Source of the DNA: Spirochaetales bacterium
GTDB taxonomy: Bacteria; Spirochaetota; Spirochaetia; DTKZ01
Length of the DNA: 28,919 bases
Direction: 5' to 3'
NCBI GenBank assembly: GCA_031274005.1
Contig: JAISQU010000299.1
Span: forward strand, 1 to 28,919
The notes below the pieces were generated by a model. It made no database searches and was not told the origin of the DNA. It saw only the letters and a program-made list of their open reading frames with translations. Below are positions 15,282-22,941 of this stretch, piece after piece. Every line of letters starts with the position of its first letter. The first letter of the stretch is position 1. The position numbers and the translations under genes are program-made.

Positions 15282-16694
15282 TTACCGTTTGAGTGTTAAG
15301 AGTTCCTGCAACATTTGATCCGCGGTCTGCGTTGTGCGCGCGTTTGCCTGGAAACCTCTCTGGGTTACAATCATGTCGGTAAACTGTTCGGCAAGGTCAA
15401 CGTTGCTCATCTCAAGGTTGCCGGCCATGATTTTTCCTTTGCCCGCTATACCGGCGGGGTCTATGCGGGCTATGCCGGAGTTGGGCGTTACGGCGTACAC
15501 ATTTTCGCCCTGCTTCTCAAGGCCGCCGGGGTTCAGGAAGGTCGAGAGGGCAACCTGCCCCAGAGTTCTGTTGTTGCCGTTGGAAAAAACGCCGGTTATA
15601 ATGCCGGACTGGTCTATGCGGTAACTCGTAAGGTAACCCATGCCGAAGCCGTTCTGCTCATAGACCTTGCTGGAACTGGAGGAGGCGTACTGGGTGAGGG
15701 AGTTTTCCGGGCTGCCCACCGTTCCCAGGTTAAGGAGGAAGTTCTGGCGCACGGGCGTTCCGTCGGGATTGGGAAGAGTGTTCGCCACATCAAAGCCTAT
15801 GTTGATCTGCAAAAGCTCCTGATTCACTTCGTTGCCGGCGCCGTCTTCCACGCGGGTCAAAAGCCCCATATTGTCGAACTCCACGATAAAGTTGTTCATG
15901 TTCGTCTCCTCGCCGCCTATTCCCGCCCGTGTGTTGGTGGTGTCGGTAACGATGGTCTGCCCCTCGCCGGAGATTTCCGGGTCAACGCTTACCGAGCAGT
16001 CCCAGCGGTTTACTTCGCCCGGACGCCTTTCAAAGTCCAGCCTGAGGGTATGAATGCCGCCGAAGGCATCTCGTATGTCCACCGTCGCCGTCCATCTTCC
16101 CCTGATGATGGCCCCGGGGCTTGCCCCCTCTTCTATTTCGGGCGTCATCTTGTTGAGGTTACAGGCCATCTTGACGGTGGTTGTGGCGGCCGCCGGGTCT
16201 TTCGCGCCTATGGGGATGATGAGGTCGCCGACGGAGCTTGAGGTATTGATAGTGGGCACATTGTCCACTATCTGGGCCTGCCAGCCCTGAACCCTCATGC
16301 CGTTGGCCGGATTCACGAGCGTGCCCTGCTCATCAAGGCCGAAAGCGCCTGCGCGGGTATAGAGATTCATCTCGCCGGACTTCATGATAAAAAAGCCTTC
16401 GCCTATGATGGCGAGGTCGGACATGACGCCTGTAAGCTGCATGGACCCCTGAGTATGCACGGTGTCTATGGCCGCGATGCTCATGCCCAGGCCGACCTGC
16501 TTGGGGTTGACGCCGCCGAGTTCCTCTGTGGGCCGGGAAGCGCCCTGAACATTTTGCGAAATAAGGTCATGAAAATTGACCCTCCCTTTCTTGAATCCTA
16601 TAGTGTTGACGTTGGCGAGGTTGTTACCTACAACATCCATGCGGGTCTGATGATTCTGCAGCCCGGACACACTGGAATATAATGATCGCATCAT
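15282..16694 (-). CDS. flgE: FlgE, flagellar hook protein
   Basis: Forms the periplasmic hook, which joins motor to filament. The 470 residues start MMRSLYSSVSGLQNHQTRMDV with the rod/hook motif GNNLANVNTIGFK (24-36) and end with the matching NVDLAEQFTDMIVTQRGFQANARTTQTADQML. GGAGG lies seven bases before the first ATG. In Treponema denticola FlgE subunits are joined covalently by lysinoalanine made from Lys165 and Cys178. Numbering this protein from its first Met places a Lys at 165 (codon 16200-16202) and a Cys at 178 (codon 16161-16163), in GAKDP and KMACNL. The hook is therefore probably cross-linked. Confidence 0.97.
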   Translation of the reverse strand: MMRSLYSSVSGLQNHQTRMDVVGNNLANVNTIGFKKGRVNFHDLISQNVQGASRPTEELGGVNPKQVGLGMSIAAIDTVHTQGSMQLTGVMSDLAIIGEGFFIMKSGEMNLYTRAGAFGLDEQGTLVNPANGMRVQGWQAQIVDNVPTINTSSSVGDLIIPIGAKDPAAATTTVKMACNLNKMTPEIEEGASPGAIIRGRWTATVDIRDAFGGIHTLRLDFERRPGEVNRWDCSVSVDPEISGEGQTIVTDTTNTRAGIGGEETNMNNFIVEFDNMGLLTRVEDGAGNEVNQELLQINIGFDVANTLPNPDGTPVRQNFLLNLGTVGSPENSLTQYASSSSSKVYEQNGFGMGYLTSYRIDQSGIITGVFSNGNNRTLGQVALSTFLNPGGLEKQGENVYAVTPNSGIARIDPAGIAGKGKIMAGNLEMSNVDLAEQFTDMIVTQRGFQANARTTQTADQMLQELLTLKR

Positions 16695-16706
16695 AATGGC
16701 GCCTCC

Positions 16707-17156
16707 TTATTCTTTAACACGCGCGACAGCGGCGTAATCGTAATATGTTCCATTAACCAAAAGCTGCGGAGAGTTTCCGCCTGTAATTTCCTGAACGCGG
16801 CCGCTTACCGTTCTGTGTATATCCCTGCCGGCTGTGTCCTTGCCCTCAATAACATCAATATCGACCATTTTGCCGATAAGGGCCGTAGCCTGACCCATTG
16901 CCATAATGCCCGCGACGCGGGAGAATTCCCTGTTCAGGTTTGTCATCTGTTCAAGGGAAGAGAACTGCGCCATCTGGGCAATGAACTCGCGGTCTTCCAT
17001 GGGCTGAGTGGGATCCTGATGCGTAAGCTGGGTCACAAGAATTTTCAGAAAATCCTCTTTGTCAAGAGAATCTTTCGCGATACGCCGGGCGCCCGGCTGC
17101 TGCAGTTCCTGCATATAATCGCGTGTATTGGTATTTATCGTAAGAATGTCGGACAT
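16707..17156 (-). CDS. flgD: FlgD, hook cap (scaffold) protein
   Basis: Capping protein that guides polymerisation of FlgE subunits and is lost when the hook is finished. The 149-residue protein carries the conserved N-terminal part DKEDFLKILVTQLTHQDPTQPMEDREFIAQMAQFSSLEQMTNLN and a short C-terminal beta part. It is shorter than the 231-residue E. coli FlgD because the tudor/fibronectin-like C-terminal region is reduced. The ribosome site is weak (GAGGAG about 13 bases upstream), so translation may depend on coupling to fliK. Confidence 0.95.
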   Translation of the reverse strand: MSDILTINTNTRDYMQELQQPGARRIAKDSLDKEDFLKILVTQLTHQDPTQPMEDREFIAQMAQFSSLEQMTNLNREFSRVAGIMAMGQATALIGKMVDIDVIEGKDTAGRDIHRTVSGRVQEITGGNSPQLLVNGTYYDYAAVARVKE

Positions 17157-17174
17157 AAACTGCTTTCAACTCCT

Positions 17175-18416
17175 CTATGCCATAAGATTTACCGCGTGAA
17201 AAGTGTAGTAATACGCTTCCGCGGCAACGGAGGGAAGATTTTCTTTTTCCGCGCGCGCCGGTTTGCCAAAGGACGAAAAACCGTCCGCTTCGTTTTTCCG
17301 GCCGCCGCCGTTTCCGACGGATACATTCATGCTTCCCATTTCAAATCCGCTTTCCCTGAAGGCGGAAGAGAGGTTCGGCATGTTCTGCTCGAAGACTTCC
17401 CGTACGCTTTCATTTTCGACAAAAATCCTGCCTCCTATGAGGTTATCCTGCATGGAAAGCCGTATTCTGACTTCACCCAGGCTTTCCGGTTTCAGCACCA
17501 GCCGGATTTCCCCCTCGTTCTTGTCCGTAAGGATAAACCTTGCGCTTTTAACGATTTGGGCGTTTGCTTCCTCACGCATACGCCGCAGCAGGCCGGAGGC
17601 CGATTCTTTTATGCTTCTTTCGTCCGTTGTCCGCAGGGTATCGGCAAAGCGTTCATCCCCGGCGCGCACGGTAACGCGGATTTCAACCTCCTGCCGGGAG
17701 TTATCCTCTTTTAATTCTTCCGCGGAAGCGGGTTTTAGCTCGGCGGCCGGGGCCGCTCCTTCGGTCTTTTCGCTTGTCTTTGCCGCTTCTTCCTGGTTTT
17801 CCTTTCTGCCGGCCCGGACGGAGTCCTGTTTTACGGCGTTTTTTTTCGCGGCGGCCGGGGGGCCTGTCTTCGAACTATCCGGTTTCGCGCCTTCTGCCGC
17901 GGCGGGAACCGCTTCGGCATACATTCCCGGCCCGGAGGCGGGAACTTCCCGCGGGAGGCCGGTTTCGGTTTCTCCGCCGCCGGGGTTTTCCCTGACGGCC
18001 TGTACGGGATCTTTGCGTTCAAGCGAAAAATCACTGCGGACAGGCGTGTCCGGCGCGGCTAACTGCGCCGCCGTGGCAAGTTCTTCCACCCGCTTTTCCG
18101 CTTTCAGTCCGGCGGAAATTTCAGGTTTTTCCCGCGGCGGGCTGAGATACTCCCCTGCCCTGCCCTGCCGCGCCTGCCTGTTCGCGGTTTTTTCCGCCCG
18201 CGCGGGCCGCAGAGCTTTCAGGCGGACAGCCTGCGCCGTGTCTTTCGCTCTACCGGCCTTTTCCGGGGCAGCGGATCTGCCGAGGGTTTTTTCAAGGATG
18301 GCGGCGAAAAGGCCGGTCTGCCGCTGCCCGCCCCGGGCGCGTCCCGCTTTTCCGGCGAATCTTCCTGTAAGCGCCTGCGCGCCGGAAGAGGCCTCATTTG
18401 TCGTGGCTCTTACCAC
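17175..18416 (-). CDS. fliK: FliK, flagellar hook-length control protein
   Basis: Exported ruler that sets hook length and switches export specificity through FlhB. The start is taken as the GTG at 18416 because AAAGGAGGT lies six to seven bases upstream; the longer frame overlaps flbB and reads as Arg-rich nonsense. The 413-residue protein has a long low-complexity N-terminal part rich in Ala, Glu, Lys, Arg and Pro (about 1-240) and the conserved C-terminal hook-control domain with LKPESLGEVRIRLSMQDN (308 onward) and ESVREVFEQNMPNLSSAF. It corresponds to the gene named tap1 in treponemes and flbC in Borrelia. The following gene is the hook cap gene flgD. Confidence 0.9.
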   Translation of the reverse strand: MVRATTNEASSGAQALTGRFAGKAGRARGGQRQTGLFAAILEKTLGRSAAPEKAGRAKDTAQAVRLKALRPARAEKTANRQARQGRAGEYLSPPREKPEISAGLKAEKRVEELATAAQLAAPDTPVRSDFSLERKDPVQAVRENPGGGETETGLPREVPASGPGMYAEAVPAAAEGAKPDSSKTGPPAAAKKNAVKQDSVRAGRKENQEEAAKTSEKTEGAAPAAELKPASAEELKEDNSRQEVEIRVTVRAGDERFADTLRTTDERSIKESASGLLRRMREEANAQIVKSARFILTDKNEGEIRLVLKPESLGEVRIRLSMQDNLIGGRIFVENESVREVFEQNMPNLSSAFRESGFEMGSMNVSVGNGGGRKNEADGFSSFGKPARAEKENLPSVAAEAYYYTFHAVNLMA

Positions 18417-18456
18417 GGATAAACCTCCTTTGCCGGCCGAAAAACCCGAAAAAGGA

Positions 18457-19080
18457 CTATCCCTGTTTGGGTTTGACGGCCATCTTCCTCTGAATCGTGG
18501 CCGCCCTGTCGGCGGGCATGAGAGACAGCCAGTACGCAACCGTGGAATCCTCTCCCGCCTCCTGCGCAAGCTGCTCCACCATACGCAGATGATCGATCAT
18601 GTCCTGATCGTTCATTTGCAGTAAAATGGCGACAGCCTTCGCGGGGGGCATTCCGTTCAGGTTTCTGGCGTTCTGCCGTATGTTCTCTATCTTAATATCG
18701 TACTGTCGCATGCGTTCAGTTAGGGATTTTTCCTGATCCTCCAGAGCTTTCCGCTGTTCGTCGATTTCCGCCGCCTGCTGGAGGATTTCCTGCTCCCTGC
18801 CGGCAAGGCTTTCTTCCCTGTGCTGCAGCTCTTCGCTGCGCAGATCTACCGAAACCATGAGCTTCGCCAGCCTCTCGGAGTCAAGAAGGCCGGGAGAATC
18901 AGGATCTTCAACCTTTGAACGCCCCCCCATGCCGAAAAACTTGAAAACCGGAGCATAGGCGTCTTTTACGTCAATAAGACCAAGGTAGTCAAACCACAGG
19001 GATCCTCCGGCGGCCAGTACCGCGATTATCAGCAAAAGAAAAAGTATGCGGGGCAAAACCCCGGCTCCTCCGTGCGCCAT
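18457..19080 (-). CDS. flbB: FlbB-like flagellar collar protein (MotE/MgtE-N related)
   Basis: Membrane-anchored protein of 207 residues, found between fliJ and fliK where spirochaetes carry flbB. In Borrelia, FlbB organises the periplasmic collar around the motor and is needed for flagellar orientation and stator assembly. Seen here: one membrane segment (residues about 10-32), a linker, a strongly charged coiled coil (about 75-135) and a C-terminal helical domain resembling the MgtE N-terminal domain (GMPPAKAVAILLQM to LMPADRAATIQRKM). This is the same architecture as MotE. The ribosome site is a full AAGGAGGTGA seven bases before the ATG. The role is inferred from position and architecture. 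Confidence 0.82.
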   Translation of the reverse strand: MAHGGAGVLPRILFLLLIIAVLAAGGSLWFDYLGLIDVKDAYAPVFKFFGMGGRSKVEDPDSPGLLDSERLAKLMVSVDLRSEELQHREESLAGREQEILQQAAEIDEQRKALEDQEKSLTERMRQYDIKIENIRQNARNLNGMPPAKAVAILLQMNDQDMIDHLRMVEQLAQEAGEDSTVAYWLSLMPADRAATIQRKMAVKPKQG

Positions 19081-19100
19081 AATCTATTCACCTCCTTCAC
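19081..19100 (-). promoter_or_regulatory. Strong ribosome binding site of flbB
   Basis: On the minus strand AAGGAGGTGA, a complete match to the anti-Shine-Dalgarno tail of 16S rRNA, lies seven bases before the flbB ATG. It overlaps the end of fliJ. It is the best match seen in the window and suggests high translation of this gene. Confidence 0.75.
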
Positions 19101-19536
19101 GGCCGGCGGAAATTGACCGGAACATAGCTGTTTCGTCCATAATTTTCCCTTCCCGCCGGCGCTGATCTTCGTAATATTCTTCCGCCTTCCGCTCTTTGAG
19201 CTTATCCAAAACCTTGCGATCACGGGCCGCCTCAAGGTAAGAGCGGCTTGCGGTTTCCCTCTCGCGCACGGCCTTCTTAAGCCTTCTTCCGGTTTCTTCC
19301 ATTTCAAGGTCGAGGCGGCCGCGGAAGGCTTCCCGCGCGAGTATGTCACTTGCGCAGTACGGAACGCCTTCCGCCGAAAAACCGGCGTACTCATCTTTTT
19401 CATTCTGTAAATCCCGTATGTGATTTTCCAGCCGGACGCATCGTCCTGAAATTTCCGCCAGTTCCATTTCCCGCAGGCGTTCCTTGTGCCTGCGCAGCTG
19501 CAAAAGCCGTTCCAGACGGAACTTATATCTGTTCAT
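19084..19536 (-). CDS. fliJ: FliJ, flagellar export chaperone/ATPase stalk
   Basis: Coiled-coil protein that in other bacteria acts as the stalk of the FliI ring and recycles export chaperones. The ATG at 19536 begins MNRYKFRLERLLQLRRHKE, the typical FliJ opening; the longer frame runs inside fliI and is rejected. The 150 residues are almost wholly helical and charged, with long heptad-like stretches. Sequence conservation in this family is low, so the call rests on the N-terminal motif, size, coiled coil and place after fliI. Confidence 0.9.
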   Translation of the reverse strand: MNRYKFRLERLLQLRRHKERLREMELAEISGRCVRLENHIRDLQNEKDEYAGFSAEGVPYCASDILAREAFRGRLDLEMEETGRRLKKAVRERETASRSYLEAARDRKVLDKLKERKAEEYYEDQRRREGKIMDETAMFRSISAGREGGE

Positions 19537-20935
19537 CTTCGTCTTCCCCGCCCGCGGCTTTTCCCGCGCGCACGGCAAGTTTCAGAATCGCGGCGCGGGT
19601 TTCTTCCAGCCCGGCCTTCTCCTCCACCGCCTGGTTAAGAAATTCCCGCAGAGCGGGCATGATCCGTATAGCCTCGTCAATTTCGGCGTTTGTGCCCTGA
19701 ACGTAAGCGCCCAGATTGATGAGGTCTTCCGACTCCGTGTAAACAGCAAGCATACGGCGCAGATATGAGGCGGCGGCGCGTACATCCTGAGGGGCAATGC
19801 CCTTGTCCATGAGGCGCGAAATTGATTCAAGAATATCCACCGCCGGATACTGCGCCCTTTGGGCAATCTTGCGCGACAAAACCAGGTGTCCGTCGAGGGT
19901 TCCGCGTACCGTGTCGGTGACCGGCTCCTTCATGTCGTCGCCTTCGACCAGCACCGTGTAAAAAGCCGTAATCGTTCCCTTGTCGGAAGCTCCTGATCGT
20001 TCCAGAAGTTTTTGCAGGCCCGAAAACACCGACGGCGGATAGCCCTCGCGCGTGGGAGGCTCTCCTATGGAAAGGCCGACTTCCCTCTGCGCCCAGGCAT
20101 AGCGGGTTACCGAATCAAAGAGAAACATCACGTCCCTGCCCTGGTCGCGGAAGTATTCCGCCATGGCCGAAGCGCTCAGCGCCCCTTTAAGTTTGGCAAG
20201 ATCGGGTGTGTCCGAGGTTGAGACCACAATCACCGAGCGCGCAAGGCCCTCGCTTCCCAAGTCATATTCGATGAACTCCCTTACCTCGCGGCCGCGTTCG
20301 CCTATAAGAGCGATAACATTAACATCGGCTTTTGTGTTGCGGGCAATCATTCCCATCAGGGTTGACTTACCCACTCCGCTTCCGGCGAAGATGCCCATGC
20401 GCTGCCCCTTGCCCACGGCCAGAAGCCCGTCTATGGCGCGTACGCCTGTTTCAATTTGGGAGGTGATTCTTTCGCGGTTCATGGCGCCGGGCGCGGCGGC
20501 GGAAACGGGGTAAAACGCGGAAGCGCCTATTTCACCCCGGCCGTCCAGGGGACGGCCGAAGGCGTCCACAACGCGGCCCAAAAGACAATTGCCCACGGGA
20601 ACAAGAAGAGGCCCGCCTGTTGCGATAACGCGGGAACCTACTTCTATGCCCGTCATATCCTCAAAACACATAAGCTGAACATGAGGCCCCGTAAGACCCA
20701 CGACTTCGGCATGCACAACGCGGCCGCCAAGATGAATGCGGCAGACCTCACCCACCACGGCCTGAGGGCCCAGGGATTGTACAAGCTGGCCGCGAACCTT
20801 CTCTACCCGGCCCGCGAAGAGGATGGGGTCAAAATCGTTCAGTACGGCGGAGTATTTATCAAAAATAGGTTCTCCCGAATCATCGGGCGTCTGTTCCGCG
20901 TTCAGCGCGCCGGATACCAAGAGTGCGTCGCTCAT
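19523..20935 (-). CDS. fliI: FliI, flagellum-specific export ATPase
   Basis: F1-beta-like hexameric ATPase that energises early steps of type III export. Of 470 residues, the first 35 are a variable extension, followed by the beta-barrel, then Walker A AGSGVGKST (184-192), the Walker B segment DVMFLFDSVTRYA, and the family signature GEPPTREGYPPSVF. GGGAGG lies six bases before the ATG. The last 14 bases overlap the fliJ start, implying coupled translation. Confidence 0.97.
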   Translation of the reverse strand: MSDALLVSGALNAEQTPDDSGEPIFDKYSAVLNDFDPILFAGRVEKVRGQLVQSLGPQAVVGEVCRIHLGGRVVHAEVVGLTGPHVQLMCFEDMTGIEVGSRVIATGGPLLVPVGNCLLGRVVDAFGRPLDGRGEIGASAFYPVSAAAPGAMNRERITSQIETGVRAIDGLLAVGKGQRMGIFAGSGVGKSTLMGMIARNTKADVNVIALIGERGREVREFIEYDLGSEGLARSVIVVSTSDTPDLAKLKGALSASAMAEYFRDQGRDVMFLFDSVTRYAWAQREVGLSIGEPPTREGYPPSVFSGLQKLLERSGASDKGTITAFYTVLVEGDDMKEPVTDTVRGTLDGHLVLSRKIAQRAQYPAVDILESISRLMDKGIAPQDVRAAASYLRRMLAVYTESEDLINLGAYVQGTNAEIDEAIRIMPALREFLNQAVEEKAGLEETRAAILKLAVRAGKAAGGEDEDEQI

Positions 20936-20947
20936 AACCAGCCTCCC

Positions 20948-21868
20948 TCACTTCTCTTTAATCGGCGCAAGCTCAAGGATGCGCTCCTCAATTTCCCGCA
21001 GTTGGGCCGATATCCGCGCGTCGATTTCGCCGAAATCTGTTTCTATGATACAGCCGCCCCTGTCCACGGTGGTGTCTTCCAGAACGGTGAGATTCTTTAC
21101 GTTTTCCACAAGGTTGATGATATCCCGCGTATGCTCCGTCATAAGGTTCACATCCGCCAGATTGACGCGGATAACCACATCGGATTTGTTTTTTAGCTTT
21201 TGCAGAGCCTGAACCGCGTTATTGATGACTATGTTTTTCTGGTTTTCGGAGATGACCTTGACTACCTTCTTTGCTATCTGAAGGATAAGATGCACAACCT
21301 GGGCCTCGGAATCTTTCAGGATATCGGCCCGCCTTTCGATGGCTTTGGACAAAACCAGGTGCAGCCTCTCAATAATCCTTTCGGCCTCGGCCCTGCCGTC
21401 CTTCCAGCCCGCTTCGCGGCCTTCTTCAAAACCCGCCTTCCGCGCCTGGTTCTCTACGTCGGCCGCCTTGCTTTGACTTTCGCGTATAACCTCTTCAGCC
21501 TGACGGGTCGCGTCGAGCCGTATTTTTTCGGCGTCTTCCTCGGCCTGACGCTTGAGGTTTGTCGCGTCCTCTGTTTTTATGCGGATCTGCTCAAAGGCGG
21601 TGGTTTCGGCTTCCTTGATAATTCTGTCCGCTTCAAGGCGGGCCTCTGTAATCATCCTTTCTTTGTCGTGCTCAAAATCAAGGCGGAACAGCTCCGCTTC
21701 TTTGCGAATATCCTCGGCGGTAGGGCCCGTGTACTCCTCCACATCGTCCAGAAGTTCCACATCGACGGGGCCGCCCCCCGGGCGGGAGGCCGGTCCATCC
21801 GGCGCCTCAATATAGACTTTGTCCTTACCCTGTATAACTTCCGCCGGCCGGAATACGTTTTTCGCCAC
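20948..21868 (-). CDS. fliH: FliH, flagellar export ATPase stator protein
   Basis: Cytoplasmic regulator that holds the FliI ATPase under the export gate; in spirochaete motors FliH forms the spokes linking FliI to the C-ring. The 306-residue protein starts at a GTG (21868) with GGAGA upstream. It consists of a disordered acidic N-terminus (1-50), a long charged coiled coil (about 55-155), a GxxxG-like segment (KAGFEEGREAGWKDGRAEAE) and the conserved C-terminal FliI-binding/V-ATPase E-like domain (VHLILQIAKKVVKVI to the DRGGCIIETDFGEIDARI motif). It is longer than the 235-residue E. coli protein. It lies between fliG and fliI, as expected. Confidence 0.94.
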   Translation of the reverse strand: MAKNVFRPAEVIQGKDKVYIEAPDGPASRPGGGPVDVELLDDVEEYTGPTAEDIRKEAELFRLDFEHDKERMITEARLEADRIIKEAETTAFEQIRIKTEDATNLKRQAEEDAEKIRLDATRQAEEVIRESQSKAADVENQARKAGFEEGREAGWKDGRAEAERIIERLHLVLSKAIERRADILKDSEAQVVHLILQIAKKVVKVISENQKNIVINNAVQALQKLKNKSDVVIRVNLADVNLMTEHTRDIINLVENVKNLTVLEDTTVDRGGCIIETDFGEIDARISAQLREIEERILELAPIKEK

Positions 21869-21879
21869 GGTTTTCTCTC

Positions 21880-22938
21880 CTATACGACCAGTTCATCCTC
21901 GGTGCCGCGGGCAACAACAATTTCACCGGCGTCTTCGAGTTTCCTGATGATGGACACAATCTTCTGCTGCGATTCCTCAACATCCTTCATCCTGATGGGC
22001 CCCATATACTCCATGTCCTCTTTCAAAAGCTGCGAGGCGCGTTTGGACATATTGCGGAAAATCTTGTCCTGCACTTCCGAGTCGACGGACTTGAGGGCTT
22101 TCGCCAATTCTGAGGTATCCACTTCGCGCAGAACTTTCTGAATGGCCCGGTCGTCCAGCATGACAATGTCTTCGAATACGAACATCCGCTTCTTGATTTC
22201 TTCCGCCAGTTCGGGGTCTTCTTCTTCCAGAGATTCAATAATGGATTTTTCCGTAGAGCGGTCAACAAGGTTAAGAACCTCAACAATGCTTTCCACGCCG
22301 CCGGCGGAGGTGTAGTCTTCCGACGAAAGGGTAGACAGTTTCTTTTCCAGAACGCGCTCGACTTCGCGCAGGACTTCCGGGGAGGTTCTGTCCATGGTGG
22401 CTATACGCTTTGCCACATCGGACTGCACCTCATGGGGGAGATTCGACAAAATGATAGACGCCTTCTGAGGTTCCAGGTAGGCAAGAATAAGGGCGATTGT
22501 CTGGGGATGTTCCTGCTGGATGAAGTTCAAAAGATGCGTAGGATCGGTGCGCCGTATAAAATCAAAGGGGCGCACCTGAAGGCTCGAGGTAAGCCTGTTG
22601 ATGATGTCCACAGCCTTCTGGGAGCCGAGGGATTTTTCCAAAAGCTCGCGGGCGTAGTCTATGCCGCCTGTTGTGATAAAGTCCTGGGCCATCATGAGTT
22701 CCTGGAACTCCATGAGGACCTGATCCCTGTCTTCGGAGTCTACCGACTCAAGCCGCGCTATCTCGAATGTAAGAGTTTCTATTTCGTCTTCCCGCAGATG
22801 TTTGAAGATTTCCGCGGACACCTCCGACCCGACGGTAACAAGGAATATGGCCGCCTTCTGCCGGCCGGTAAGTTCTTTGCGGTGCCCGCTTTTTTTTCCG
22901 CCCGCGGAGGCCGCGGCGCCCGCATCGCTTTTTGCCAT
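21880..22938 (-). CDS. fliG: FliG, flagellar motor switch protein
   Basis: Rotor protein that contacts FliF, FliM and the MotA stator, generating torque. The 352 residues show the N-terminal FliF-binding domain (LTGRQKAAIFLVTVGSEVSAEIFKHL), the EHPQT motif at 143-147 with which the middle domain contacts FliM, and the C-terminal torque domain with alternating charged residues (VDTSELAKALKSVDSEVQDKIFRNMSKR). GGAGG lies eight bases before the ATG. A short Ala/Gly/Lys-rich N-terminal extension precedes the conserved domain. Many spirochaetes carry two fliG genes; this one sits in the main operon. Confidence 0.97.
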   Translation of the reverse strand: MAKSDAGAAASAGGKKSGHRKELTGRQKAAIFLVTVGSEVSAEIFKHLREDEIETLTFEIARLESVDSEDRDQVLMEFQELMMAQDFITTGGIDYARELLEKSLGSQKAVDIINRLTSSLQVRPFDFIRRTDPTHLLNFIQQEHPQTIALILAYLEPQKASIILSNLPHEVQSDVAKRIATMDRTSPEVLREVERVLEKKLSTLSSEDYTSAGGVESIVEVLNLVDRSTEKSIIESLEEEDPELAEEIKKRMFVFEDIVMLDDRAIQKVLREVDTSELAKALKSVDSEVQDKIFRNMSKRASQLLKEDMEYMGPIRMKDVEESQQKIVSIIRKLEDAGEIVVARGTEDELVV

Positions 22939-22941
22939 GGT

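Noticed and set aside
15315..16241. Plus-strand open frame of 308 codons opposite flgE
   Set aside because: No recognisable domain, no ribosome site, and it lies wholly inside a very well-conserved hook gene.
17263..18624. Plus-strand open frame of 453 codons opposite fliK and flbB
   Set aside because: Ser/Phe/Pro/Arg-rich translation caused by the Ala/Glu/Arg-rich codons of fliK on the other strand; no start signal.
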